The notes below the pieces were generated by a model that made no database searches, had not been told where the DNA came from, and saw only the letters and a program-made list of their open reading frames with translations. 64,000 nt of DNA, from assembly GCA_030686995.1 (NCBI GenBank), contig CM060680.1:199751322-199815321 (forward strand), given 5' to 3'. Position numbers and translations under genes: made by a program. How positions within the stretch are numbered: the first letter of the stretch is position 1; each line of letters begins with the position of its first letter. This DNA is from Artemisia argyi. Taxonomy: Eukaryota > Streptophyta > Magnoliopsida > Asterales > Asteraceae. Below, in pieces: positions 49,078 to 59,526 of the stretch.

Positions 49078-49866
49078 TCATTTATGCTGCGGTGCATTTC
49101 CACACAGTCGCTTAGCTGGCCTTCCACGTGGCCTCTTTCCCACCTCGACGCACTTATCCACGCCTTCCACATCACCACTATGTCCACGCGGCTGCTGCCC
49201 ATTTTTCCTCTTTACATCATCTATCACCCGTGGTGACGCTGGTGGCCGCCCTCTCTTCCTCTTCACAACATCCGCCACCATAATCTTAACATTTTCTGCC
49301 ATCGTAATTTTGGCTGGCCGCCCCCTCTTCCTCTTTACAGCTTTGGCTGGCCGCTCTCTCTTCCTCTTCACAACATCCGCCACCGTAATCTTAACATTTT
49401 CTGCCATCGTAATTTTGGCTGGCCGCCCCCTCTTCCTCTTTACAGCTTTGGCTGGCTGCCCCCTCTTCCTCTTCACAACATCCGCCACCGTAATCTTAAC
49501 ATTTTCTGCCATCGTAATTTTGGCTGGCCGCCCCCTCTTCCTCTTTACAGCTTTGGCTGGCCGCCCCGTCTTCCTCTTCACAACTTTGGCTGGCGACGAT
49601 AACATAGTCTGAGTTTTAGTCTTGGTGACTTTGGCTAGACACATTTTATCTTCACTTGTAATGTACTTGAATACACATTCATCACCTTCTGATATATTGT
49701 TACTTCGCATGAAAGCCGGCAACCCAATTGACAACCAGTAACGTGTGAAGTTATTTTGCTGGTAGAACCGTAAGGCCATTAGCCTCTCATTTCCGTCAAG
49801 ACTTTTTATTATTATGTTTTCCTTAGTATCTATTCCGGACAACCTCACAAAAGTTGATGGCAGCCG
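49078..49866 (-). CDS. Nine-B3 gene, exon 10: B3 domain 9 and AT-hook tail
   Basis: 262 codons plus a stop at 49078-49080. RLPSTFVRLSGIDTKENIII, PAFMRSNNISEGDECVFKY, then instead of an acidic linker a strongly basic tail with repeated KRKRGRPAK motifs. It ends RLCGNAPQHK. Confidence 0.85.
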   Translation of the reverse strand, partial: RLPSTFVRLSGIDTKENIIIKSLDGNERLMALRFYQQNNFTRYWLSIGLPAFMRSNNISEGDECVFKYITSEDKMCLAKVTKTKTQTMLSSPAKVVKRKTGRPAKAVKRKRGRPAKITMAENVKITVADVVKRKRGQPAKAVKRKRGRPAKITMAENVKITVADVVKRKRERPAKAVKRKRGRPAKITMAENVKIMVADVVKRKRGRPPASPRVIDDVKRKNGQQPRGHSGDVEGVDKCVEVGKRPRGRPAKRLCGNAPQHK

Positions 49867-52800
49867 CTAATATCAAAATGCAAAAAGATGAAATTGAATT
49901 AGAGGTGCTCCTTATATGTTACTTCGTATATTATACGAGTACTATTATAGGTGTTCTTAAGTTGCTTATACGTTCGATGTTTTTTTCTTGAAGAAATCAA
50001 TTTTAAACGACGGGGGTGTTTGGATTGGCTTATTATCTGGGCTTATATGTTATGTGAATAAAAAGCTCATAAGCCCACTTTTTCAGCTTATGAGCTTGTC
50101 AATTTGAGCTTATGGATTTAGATAAGTCATACACTTAATAAGCTCACAAACCGAAAAAGTGAGCTTATGATCTTCACCAATTTCAAAGAAGCCCATACGC
50201 CTGAAAAATTAGCTAATCCAAACACCTCCTAGATATGATTCAAGACTGTTTTATTGCTTAACCAACAGTTTAACTAAGCAGATGCAACCAATATTGCTTT
50301 TATGATTGGATAAAAACCATTATATTTTAATTAAGTGATTTGAGTGTACACTATAACTTGTTATAAAGCAAATATAAGCATGCAATATACCCTTTTAAGT
50401 ACAATCGAAACACACTCCTTGTACATTAAAATCTTAAGAAAAAAAAAATAATGTGATCATAAATCTTACCAGCATTGCCGTTGTAGTAATAGTCACCACA
50501 AAGAAAGGATCGCTATCATCAACACCATTAACAAGTTCAACATCTTTATCCGCGTCCTTATCATCCATACCACTATCAACTTCCACATCATCATCATCAA
50601 CTTCTGTTGGCGGAGCTTTGGTGATTTTCGCTAGACATAGTTTATCTTCACTTGTAATAAATTTAAATACACATTTATCGCCTACTGACATGTTAGTACT
50701 TCGCGCGAAATCGATCCACCCCTTCCTCAGAAAGTAATATTTCGCCTTATAATGGTATTTTGTATAAAATTGCACAGGCAATTCCTTCTCATATCCATCA
50801 GAACTTTTTAACGTTATGGTTTTTCTGGTATCTATTCCAGCTGACCGCACAAAGTCTACCGGCATGCGCTAATACAAGGAAAAAATTTACATTAAATTAA
50901 AGGTGTTTCACGTTTGTTATTAAAGCTGCTTATTCGCTTATTTTACACGTAATATGCACATAAATATAATCAATTTGCCATCTACTTAATTCTACACTTT
51001 ATAAAATCTTTAAATTTTCTATCCCAAACAACCCTAAAGCAAACTACTAATTTAATCAATGAAGTTATATTTGGGCCACTTTAGAGGAACCATTTTTAAA
51101 ACCATGTATCGTTAAAAACAGCTTATATGCTAATGAAACACTTTCAGCAATTCTAAGTTCATAATAATTTATGATTATTTACCCATCTTAAAGTAAATAA
51201 GCATGCAATAAACTCTTTTAAGTGCAATCCATAACATTATACTAAAGCTAAATTCAGAATAAGTGAGATTGAATAATGCTAAATTCAGTAGGAGCGTTTG
51301 TTTTTCCTGTTTGGGCTTGAGATGTGGGACTCACCCACATCCCCACATCCGTTGTACTTAATTGTTTTTTGGCGTAATAAAATTTACCAGGGGTATTAAA
51401 TCCCTTTACCCCCAAAAAAAATAATGCTAATAATAAATCTTACCAGCCTATGTTTGAATTTGTATTGAGTAATAGTCACCACAAAGAAAGGATCATCATC
51501 AACAACAAGTTCAGCATCTTCATTATCATCCTCAGCGTCCTTATCATCCAAACCATCATCTTCCGCATCATCAGCATCAACTTCCGACTCTGTAGCTGGA
51601 GACGACGACCTTGCCTGAGTTTTTCTCTTGGTCACTTTGACTAGACACATTTTATCTTCACTTCTAATGTACTTAAATACACATTCATCACCTTGTGATA
51701 TATTATTACTTCGCCTGAAAGCTGGCCACCCCTTTGAAAAGTGGTATCGTTTCAAGATGTATTGGTACGACTGTATGGCCATTTGCCTCTCATTTCCATC
51801 AAGACTTTTTATTATTATGTTTTCCTTGGTATCTATTTTGGCCAATGCTACAAAATCTGATGGAAGCACCTAAATATATCAATATGCAACAAAATAAAAA
51901 TGAATTAGAGGTGTTCCGTGTTTGTAGTTATTACTAATTTGCTAATTTATAAGAAACAGGCAAGTTGGTACCGTCTTATTTTATTACTATTTAGACAGAA
52001 TAAAATAAGCAAACTATTAATTTAGGGTGTTTAGTTTCTACAGCTTCTTATTTATTCGATGATTTTTAAAGAAATTGATTTTAAAACCAAGTAAAATTCA
52101 AAACTGTTTCATTGGTTTTATATAAAATTAGCAATTAGGAAAGCATGTATAACCAGTTTTAATTATTTTGCTGATAGAGAATCACACAAAACACTTTTTA
52201 GTAAGTCTGAGTGTACAATTTCTAACTGTTTTAAATAAGCATGCAATAAACCATTTTAAGTGAAATAAAAAACTCTTTGTAGGCTAAATCTTACCAGCAT
52301 AAATCTGTGGCTAATAGTCGCCACAAAAAAAGGATCTTCATCATCAACACGTTCAACATCTTCATTCTCATCTTTATCATCATTATCATCAGTAGATGGA
52401 GGGAGGGGACTTGTTGGAGTTTTTTTCTTGTTGATTTTTGCTAGAAATAATTTATTGTTATCTGTGATGAACTTAAATACACATTTATCACCTTCCAATA
52501 TACCATTATTTCGCTTGAATTCGGACCACCCCTTATGCACGTAGTACCGTTTCGACTCACCACTTTTATAACATCGCACGGGCATTTCCTTCTCATATCC
52601 ATCAAGACCCAGTAAAGTTAAGGTTTTTTTGGTATTTATTCCAGCCGACTGCACGAAGTCTACCGGCATGTACTAGTACATGCCAAAAAATTAAAATTAA
52701 AATAAAGGTGTTTCACATTTGTTATTGAAGCTGCTTATTGCTTAATATAATCAAATAGCTACAAAATTATTATTCCACTATATAAACTCTGTAAAATGTC

Positions 52801-55800
52801 TAAGCATTGTAGTTATGCTCGTTATTACAATTATTTATTTGCTATTTTTTAGAAATAGGTACCTACTTACCTAAATATAATATGATAACTACCTACTTAT
52901 TTTTATGCTATATTATTAAAAACAGACAATCCCGAACAACTACTATGGCAAATGATTCCAAGCAAAGTAGTTAAACTAGGGGCGTTTTTTAAGTCTTTAA
53001 AGCAGCTTATATCTTTGATGTTTTGATAGGAAGTAACTTTTTACGAGGTAGAGTTATTTTTAAAACTGTTCTATTGCTTTTTGAATTCAACAATATATAT
53101 TTATACACTTTAATAGCCAATTACAAACACCCCAAACGAAGCTAAGTTAGGGCTGTTTTCTTTAGTTTTTAAAACCTCTTCTTTGTTGCTGTTAAAAAAA
53201 AAGTGTATATCTCTGATGTTTTTAGAGGAATCGATTTCTAAACAAAGTATTATACATAACTGTTACGAGTGCTATGTTGCTAATAAACACATGTAACCAG
53301 TTTTACCTATTCGGCTACACTGAAAAGTCAAATCTCTTAGTAGTTTTGCACACCATGCAATCAATCAACCCTTTCAAAAGCAACTTTTTATTGGCTATAA
53401 ATAATAAATAAAATTAAAATTAAAAAAATAAATAAATAAATAATTAAAAATGCTTACCAACTTATATTGGTTGGCTTTTGAGATAGTTATGAAGGAAGGA
53501 TCTCCATCATCACCATCATAATCATAATCATCTTCCTCACTTTCATTATTATCATCATCAACAAGTTTAGCATCTTCACCCTTGCCCTCCTCATTCACAT
53601 CCTCATCATCTATATCATCATTATCAACTTCTGCAGGAAGCAACGTTGCCCGAGTTGTTTTCTTGGTGATTTTTACTAGACACATTTTATCTTCACTTTT
53701 AATGTACTTTAATACACATTCATCACCATTCGATATGTTATTACTTCGCTTGAAAGCCGTCCACCCCACTGAAAAGCAGTACCGTCTTAACCGTTTTAAT
53801 TTGTACGACTGTAAGGTCACTTGCGTCTTGTTTCCGTCAAGACCTTTTATTATTATGTTTTTCTTGGTACCTATTCCAGCCAACGCCACAAAGTCTGTCG
53901 GCAGCAGCTAATATCAACATGCAAACAAGACAAATTGAATTAGAGGTGTACCTTGTTTGTTGTCCCAACTTATATGGTTATTTTGTTAGAAATAGACAAG
54001 TTAGAACTACTTTTTCTAATAATAATAAGACAATCTAGACTAGCCAAATTCCAAACACCTCCTAAGCCAATGGTTATTTTAAAGTTGTTTTAAGAACAAT
54101 TTCAAAAGAGAGTATGATTCATGTTGGTATTCAAGCGAACGAAACAAATAACAAAATGGACAAACAAAGCGGAAGCTTTAATCAAATTAGCAAACCAAAT
54201 AAATGTGATAATGAATCTTACCAGCACTGACCTCTGGGATGGAATAATAGTCACCGCAAAGAAAGGATCCGCGTCATCAACAAGTTTGACATTTTCATCC
54301 TCATCGTTATCATTATCATCTTCCACATCCATACCATCATTAACTTCCGTTGCCGAAGCTTTGGTGATTTTTACTAGACACATTTTATCTTCACTCGTAA
54401 TGTACTTAAATACGCATTCATCACCTTGTGATATATTATTACTTTGCTTGAAAGCCACCCAACCCAGTGACAAGTTATACTGTGCTGAGTTGAATCGTTT
54501 GTCCAGCCATACAGCCATTTGACTCTCATTTCCGTCAAGATTTTTCATTGTTATGTTTTCCTTGTTATCTATTCCGGCCAATGCTATAAAATCTGGTGGT
54601 AGCGGCTAATATCAACATGCAAAAAGAAAAAAAAAATGTACTCCGTAATTAATTAGAGTTACTTATTACTTAAGTATCTTATAAATTTTCGTTAATAAAT
54701 TACAAAGAAAACTTTAGTAATCTACAATTAAATATTATATATTAAAACTGAACTTAATATTTGGTACAACAAATATTATTTATGATAAGGCATGTTGGAG
54801 ACTGATTTTGGAGCTACTCTCAAAGACAGAGGATAGTCTTTGTTTTGAGAGTATATAGTTGTCTTTTACAAATGAAATCGTAAATCTTACCAGCCTTGTG
54901 GTGTGCATTGTAGTAATAGTCACCACAAAAGAAGGATTCACATCTTCAACATCAACTTCCGTTGCCAGAGCTTTAATGATTTTTGCTAGACATATTTTAT
55001 CTTCACTTGTGATATACTTAAATACACATTTATCACCTTGCGCTATATTATTACTACGCATGAAGGCATTCCATCCCCCTGACAAGTGGTAAAGTGTTGA
55101 GTGCCGTCGCTTGCCCTTCAGCAAGGTCATTTGACTTTCACTTCCGTCAAGGCTTATCATTATTATGTTTTCCTTGGAATCTATTCTGGACAGCCCCACA
55201 AAATCGATCGGCAGGTACTAATGATATCAATATGCAAAAAAGAAAAAAGAATTAGTGGTGTTCTGTGTTTTTCATTATTACTTGCACGCTAATTTTATAG
55301 ATATACGCAAGTTGGTACCTTCTTATTTTTTATTACTATATATATACACTTTAGAATAAGCCAAATCCAAATCCAAATCCCAAACACCCTTCTAAAGAAA
55401 ATTATTCAATTAGGGGCGTTCTTCGGTTTTTAAAGCTGCATTTGTTTAAGGTTTTTTTTATCTACAAATCAACTTTGAAACTAAGTATTAGTCAAAACAG
55501 TTTAATTGCTTTCAAAATAAAATCAACAGTCTAAGTAAGCAGAACCAGTTTATTTTTACTGACAAAGAATCAAATAAAAACACGTTTTAAGTAATTAAGT
55601 GTTTGATATCTAGCTGTTTTAAAGAAGCATGCAATAAAACCCTTTTTAAGTGCAATAAAAAACACTCTTTGTAGGCAAAAATCTTACCAGCCTATATTTG
55701 TGGCTTGTAGTAATAGTTGCCACAAAGAAAGGATCTACATCATCACCATCATCAACAGGTTCAACATCTTCATCCTCATCCTTATCATTATCATCTTTCA

Positions 55801-58083
55801 CGTCCTTATCATCCATACCATCATCATCAGCATCAACTTCCGTCAATGGAGCTTCAGCGGCTGGCGGGAGGGGCCTTGCTGGAGTTTTTTTCTTGGTGAT
55901 TTTTGCTAGACATATCTTATCTTCACTTGTGATGAACTTAAATACACATTTATCACCTTCCGATATATCATTACTTCGCTGGAATTCCTTCCACCCTGCG
56001 GCCACGTAGTAACTCGTCGACTTGCTCTTTTTATCGGATTGCACTGTCATTTCCTTTTGATATCCTTCATCATTTTTTAAGGTTATTGTTTCTCTGGTAT
56101 CTATTCTGGCCAATGCTACAAAATCCGGCGAGAACCGCTAATAGTACCAACAATCAAACAAAAAAAGTTGAATTAGACGTGTGTTTCGTGTTCGTTATTG
56201 AAGTTGTTTATATAGTTATTTTATAGGAAATATGCACCTAAATACATTCAAGTTATATCTAAACACTTAACATAGTCAAATCTCAAACACTCAATATGGA
56301 AAACGATTCTAAGCAAGGTAGTCAAATTAGGGGCGTTTTTTAAAGTTCTTAGAGCGACTAATTTTTTTAGCGTTTTTGGAGGGTAGTGACTTCAAACAAA
56401 GTATCATATAGATCTGTTGTATTGCTTCTGAATACAATAAAAAAATAGACAATGTGACTACTTTGAGCAAATGTGACCACTTCTAGCACAATTAAATAGT
56501 TCAATAACATATGCTTATCTAGTCTAACTTATTTACCTGTTAGAGTAAATCAACAAGCAATTAACCATTTTTAGTGTAATCCAAAACACAATCTAAATTT
56601 AAAATTAACTAAAATTAAGGAGGTGTTTGAGTTAGCTTATTTACCGAGTTTATAAGCTTATGTTAATCTGGAAAGCTCATAAGCCCACTTTTTTCGGCTA
56701 ATGAGTGTATCAAGTTAAGCTTAAAAAGCTTATCTAAGGCCACAAGTTCAACTTGATAAGTTCATAAGCCCAATAAGCTAAGACAAACACCTCCTAAAGA
56801 ATGTGATCAATAAATCTTACCAACTTATTTGTATTGCTTTTTGAGATAGTCAATATAAAGAAAGGATCTCCATCGTCACCGTCAACATCCACATCATCAT
56901 CCTCATCAACCTCATAAACAAACTCGATATCATCCTCATCTGCCACATCATCATCATCATCCACGTCATATAACACATCATCATCTTCTTCCATGCCATC
57001 ATCCTCATCACCATCATGAACCAACTCAACATCATCCTCATCTTCCACATGATGATGATCATCATCATCCACGTCATATAACACATCATCTTCTTCTTCC
57101 ATGCCATCATCCTCATCACCATCATGAACCAACTCAACATCATCCTCATCTTCCACATGATGATGATGATCATCATCAACGTCATACGCCACATCATCTT
57201 CTTCCATGCCATCATCCTCATCACCATCATGAACCAACTCAACATCATCCTCATCTTCCACATGATGATGATGATCATCATCAACGTCATACGCCACATC
57301 ATCTTCTTCTTCCATGCCATCATCCTCATCACCATCATGAGCCAAATCAACATCATCCTCATCTTCCACATGATGATGATCATCATCATCCACGTCATAC
57401 GCCACATCATCTTCTTCTTCCATGCCATCATCCTCATCACCATCATGAGCCAACTCAACATCATCCTCATCTTCCACTTCTTCCATGTCATCATCCTCAC
57501 CATCATTAACAAACTCTACATCATTATCATCGTCCACGTCATACACCACATCATCTTCTTCTTCCACCTCATCATCCACATCATCATCATCACCAATAAA
57601 CTCATAATCCACAACCTTAATCTTAGGAACCAAAATCTTTTCACAACCATTAATACTATAAACATGCATTAAGAAAACACTAGAACCAACATATCTAAAC
57701 AACAAAAACTCCCCAAATACCAAACCAACATCCTTAACTACATTACACCAACCATCAACTAAACAATAACTTTGATCACTAATTTTCTTCATTTTTAATT
57801 TCCATAAATACCCTCCATTTGCACTTTTAATTATTGGGTCTTCCAAAATTTTGTTACCCAAGTGCTTTGTCGCAAATTTAGGTGGCAATGGCTGCAAAAG
57901 AGTTATAAAAATACAATGAGTGTGTGAAGTACACATTTTTATGAGTCAAAGTTAAGTTGTAAAAATATTCATAAATAAACACATGCAAGCACATTGAGTG
58001 TGTGAGAGTTAGTGAAGTACCAGATGAGCTGAAGATGGGCTCATCAAGATATGGAAGAAAGACGGTGGCCGTTGATCAGCCAT
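49078..58083 (-). CDS. Giant REM-type protein: nine B3 domains plus AT-hooks
   Basis: Ten exons on the - strand: 58021-58083, 56821-57891, 55688-56137, 54891-55217, 54222-54605, 53458-53907, 52295-52672, 51444-51869, 50470-50868 and 49078-49866. Each length is a multiple of 3 and every intron is phase 0. Joined they give 4737 nt, 1578 residues. Each internal exon holds the last part of one B3 domain (GW-aF-RSNNI-GDECVFKYITSEDK), an acidic linker, and the first strand of the next (DPFFVVTIT). Donors are almost all ctGGTAAGATT, acceptors TATTAG. The last exon adds an AT-hook array. REM proteins bind DNA in the nucleus; typical members have one to a few B3 domains, so nine is exceptional. No stop or frameshift interrupts the model. 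An alternative is that the array is read as several shorter isoforms. It starts at MADQRPPSFF, homologous to the neighbour's N-terminus. Confidence 0.82.
49110..49610 (-). repeat. Minisatellite encoding AT-hook repeats
   Basis: Three tandem copies of a 105-bp unit (35 residues, containing KRKRGRPAKITMAENVK) plus flanking partial copies. Five intact RGRP cores and three degenerate ones (TGRP, RGQP, RERP) are visible. RGRP flanked by Lys/Arg is the AT-hook core that binds the minor groove of AT-rich DNA. Confidence 0.9.
50012..50229. mobile_element. MITE in intron 9 of the nine-B3 gene
   Basis: Ends gggtgtttggattggctta and, read inward from the right, ggaggtgtttggattagcta form terminal inverted repeats. 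The interior is rich in aagctcataagc. It is related to the MITE at 56619. Confidence 0.6.
50470..50868 (-). CDS. Nine-B3 gene, exon 9: B3 domain 8 (subtype B)
   Basis: 133 codons. RMPVDFVRSAGIDTRKTITL, GWIDFARSTNMSVGDKCVF, an acidic linker, and DPFFVVTITTTAML. Confidence 0.85.
51444..51869 (-). CDS. Nine-B3 gene, exon 8: B3 domain 7 (subtype A)
   Basis: 142 codons. VLPSDFVALAKIDTKENIII, GWPAFRRSNNISQGDECVF, an acidic linker, and DPFFVVTITQY. Confidence 0.85.
52295..52672 (-). CDS. Nine-B3 gene, exon 7: B3 domain 6 (subtype B)
   Basis: 126 codons. YMPVDFVQSAGINTKKTLTL, GWSEFKRNNGILEGDKCVF, and DPFFVATISHR. It is close to exon 9, and the upstream intron sequences are also alike. Confidence 0.85.
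53458..53907 (-). CDS. Nine-B3 gene, exon 6: B3 domain 5 (subtype A)
   Basis: 150 codons. LLPTDFVALAGIGTKKNIII, GWTAFKRSNNISNGDECVL, a long D/E linker, and DPSFITISKAN. The donor here is ttg|gtaagc. Confidence 0.85.
54222..54605 (-). CDS. Nine-B3 gene, exon 5: B3 domain 4 (subtype A)
   Basis: 128 codons. PLPPDFIALAGIDNKENITM, GWVAFKQSNNISQGDECVF, an acidic linker, and DPFFAVTIIPS. Confidence 0.85.
54891..55217 (-). CDS. Nine-B3 gene, exon 4: B3 domain 3 (subtype A)
   Basis: 109 codons, the shortest internal exon. YLPIDFVGLSRIDSKENIIM, GWNAFMRSNNIAQGDKCVF. The linker is reduced to a few residues before NPSFVVTITT. Confidence 0.85.
55688..56137 (-). CDS. Nine-B3 gene, exon 3: B3 domain 2 (subtype B)
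   Basis: 150 codons. RFSPDFVALARIDT, TRETITLKNDEGYQKE, GWKEFQRSNDISEGDKCVF, then an acidic linker and DPFFVATITTS. The ETITLK/GY-KE signature groups it with exons 7 and 9. Confidence 0.85.
56619..56794. mobile_element. Tourist-like MITE in intron 2 of the nine-B3 gene
   Basis: Terminal inverted repeats ggaggtgtttgagttagctt / ggaggtgtttgtcttagctt, 176 bp, flanked by TAA (56616-56618 and 56795-56797). Same family as the element at 50012. Confidence 0.75.
56821..57891 (-). CDS. Nine-B3 gene, exon 2: B3 domain 1 and acidic repeat linker
   Basis: 357 codons. Starts after ttttgcag with PLPPKFATKHL, completes B3 domain 1 (DGWCNVVKDVGLVFGEFLLF), then a linker of about 230 residues almost entirely Asp/Glu/His/Val with a five-copy repeat. 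Ends with DPFFILTISKSN, the first strand of domain 2. Confidence 0.85.
56945..57470 (-). repeat. Coding minisatellite of the acidic linker
   Basis: Five copies of a unit of about 100 bp, each encoding HDGDEDDGMEE followed by a DVDDDHHHHVEDEDDV-type segment. Differences between copies are mostly in-frame trinucleotide gains and losses (catcat, ttcttc). Confidence 0.9.
58021..58083 (-). CDS. Nine-B3 gene, exon 1
   Basis: 21 codons from the ATG at 58081-58083. Encodes the first strand of B3 domain 1 (PPSFFHILMSPSSAHL). Donor ctg|gtactt. The short first exon matches exon 1 of the neighbouring gene in length and phase. Confidence 0.8.
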
Positions 58084-58118
58084 TTTCCGGTGACTGTTTT
58101 TGAGTTTGGTAGAGTGAG

Positions 58119-58132
58119 TTATAGATATATGT
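58119..58132 (-). promoter_or_regulatory. Possible TATA box of the nine-B3 gene
   Basis: On the - strand catatatctataac lies about 37-50 bp upstream of the start codon. It would leave a very short 5' untranslated region, so the true promoter may lie further up. Confidence 0.25.
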
Positions 58133-58642
58133 GCCCAGGTGACATGTAACTTTCCTGTTAAAAAAAAAAAGGATATGTAACTTTCTAGGAATGAAGCGTT
58201 TATGGAGTGTAATAGTGTATGGCCCCTCACTTTTTCTTTTGTTTTTTTCGTTGTATCATTCTAAGAGCACAAGGTGCAGTCTATTCGGTCCAACCCTTGC
58301 CACATCATCAAACACCTCAACTTCAATTAACCATAACAAATCCTTCTCACCAAACAACAAATCTCAACTTTCCCATTAGCGCCCCACCTCTTACACATTT
58401 ATTTTTTTATTCATTTCATTAAAAAAAATTAAATTCATTTCACAAATACTAAAAAATAACAAAACATACTAATTTTATTTTATCAAATAAAAAAGTTACA
58501 ATACGAAAAAAAAAAAAAAAAAAAAAAAAGGATACGGGAAAAAAAAATAAACACGCATAGAATAAAATTTATCTTTAGCTCAGATTTCAACTTCAAAAAA
58601 TAAAAATTAAAAACATTATATTTATTACACACACAATATTTA
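58133..58642. other. Intergenic
   Basis: No gene. A poly-A tract lies at about 58506-58529. The string ttagctcagattt near 58575 has a near copy (ttcagctcagattt) at about 59857, beyond the adjacent transposon. Confidence 0.5.
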
Positions 58643-58745
58643 GGCTATCCACAGTAAGGGGATTCAATCCCCTTACTTTTCCCTGCCACGTCAGCTTCCA
58701 GCGACCTGCAGGCGATTCAGTGCCCCAGTAAGGGCGACCTAGTTC

Positions 58746-58796
<51 letters not shown>

Positions 58797-58897
58797 CTTA
58801 ATAATTAAAACACTAATTTCATTAATAAAAATAAAACAGTACATAGATTGAAAACATAAACTTAAACATTACATAAACTTCAATTATAATCCTAACT

Positions 58898-59154
58898 TCA
58901 GTTGTAGTCCGGGTGATCCCAAGTCTGAGAGTTGTCGGAGCGGTAACCGCCATCGTAAGGATCAAAGCTCGCTAACCTCTCTTCTTCTAACTGAGCTTCC
59001 AACCTGCTCAGTTCCCGCTCCTTCTCAGAGTTCCAGCCATCATCATCTGCTGCCACATTTTCCTCAAAACTTACCTGAAAATTATCCAGACGAGGCAGCT
59101 GTTGTTGTTGCTCAACAACTAGTTGTGCAGATGAACTTGATGCACCTTGCACAA

Positions 59155-59187
<33 letters not shown>

Positions 59188-59383
59188 CAACCATAGCAGC
59201 TTCCACATTTTCTTCAAATCTCCAACGAATCTTGTTTGTTTTTTGGGCATGTATCTGACTCACACAGCCACGCAATGCCTCAACAACGGCATGATCTTTA
59301 CGAAATTCGTCGTATAAAAACTGGTCGATCACATATTTCCTGTCGTCAGAAATGTGATCGCAATCTGTGTAGCGTGTTCTCAT
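58898..59383 (-). CDS. Unrecognised polyQ-containing ORF in the Harbinger-like element
   Basis: 161 codons. The N-terminal half is charged and helical (FRKDHAVVEALRGCVSQIHA), followed by about ten Gln, a Ser run, a second Gln run, and an acidic C-terminus with ERELSRLEAQLEEERL (likely coiled coil). Its ATG overlaps the stop of the upstream ORF (ATGA at 59380-59383). Most simply the two are one ancestral ORF split by a small indel. It may correspond to the accessory ORF of Harbinger elements, which is often Myb-like, but I see no clear Myb motif. Confidence 0.45.
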
Positions 59384-59526
59384 TCTTGTTTGAGGGCCTT
59401 TGCCAGCTCAAACCTGCTAATAACTTCGGAAATAGCTTCTTGACGAGCCGTGTCGTCTTTCTCAGCTTGGTTTTTGACCCAATTTTGAAATTCTTCGACG
59501 GTATGAGGCAGTTTATTACACGCCAT
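59380..59526 (-). CDS. Short ORF upstream of, and overlapping, the polyQ ORF
   Basis: 48 codons from ATG at 59526 (MACNKLPHTVEEFQNWVKNQ) to a TGA at 59380-59382. Highly charged and helical in appearance. It overlaps the next ORF by 4 nt in a different frame. It is probably the N-terminal part of the same original protein. Confidence 0.45.
   Translation of the reverse strand: MACNKLPHTVEEFQNWVKNQAEKDDTARQEAISEVISRFELAKALKQE

Noticed and set aside
49310..49612. Leu/Phe-rich + strand frame over the AT-hook exon
   Set aside because: Antisense of the repeat that encodes AT-hooks.
56945..57470. CRISPR-like spaced repeats
   Set aside because: The periodic units are contiguous coding minisatellites in a plant exon, with no spacers.
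56850..57512. Long Met/Trp-rich open frame opposite or beside the acidic repeat
   Set aside because: It is the alternative frame of the GAT/GAC-rich minisatellite. The acidic frame fits the B3 exon and splice sites.
57124..57672. 182-codon Ile/Met/His-rich + strand frame
   Set aside because: Antisense shadow of the same repeat, with no domain and no splice context.
58593..58844. Poly-lysine frame at the T-tract
   Set aside because: Translation of a homopolymer inside the Harbinger-like element.
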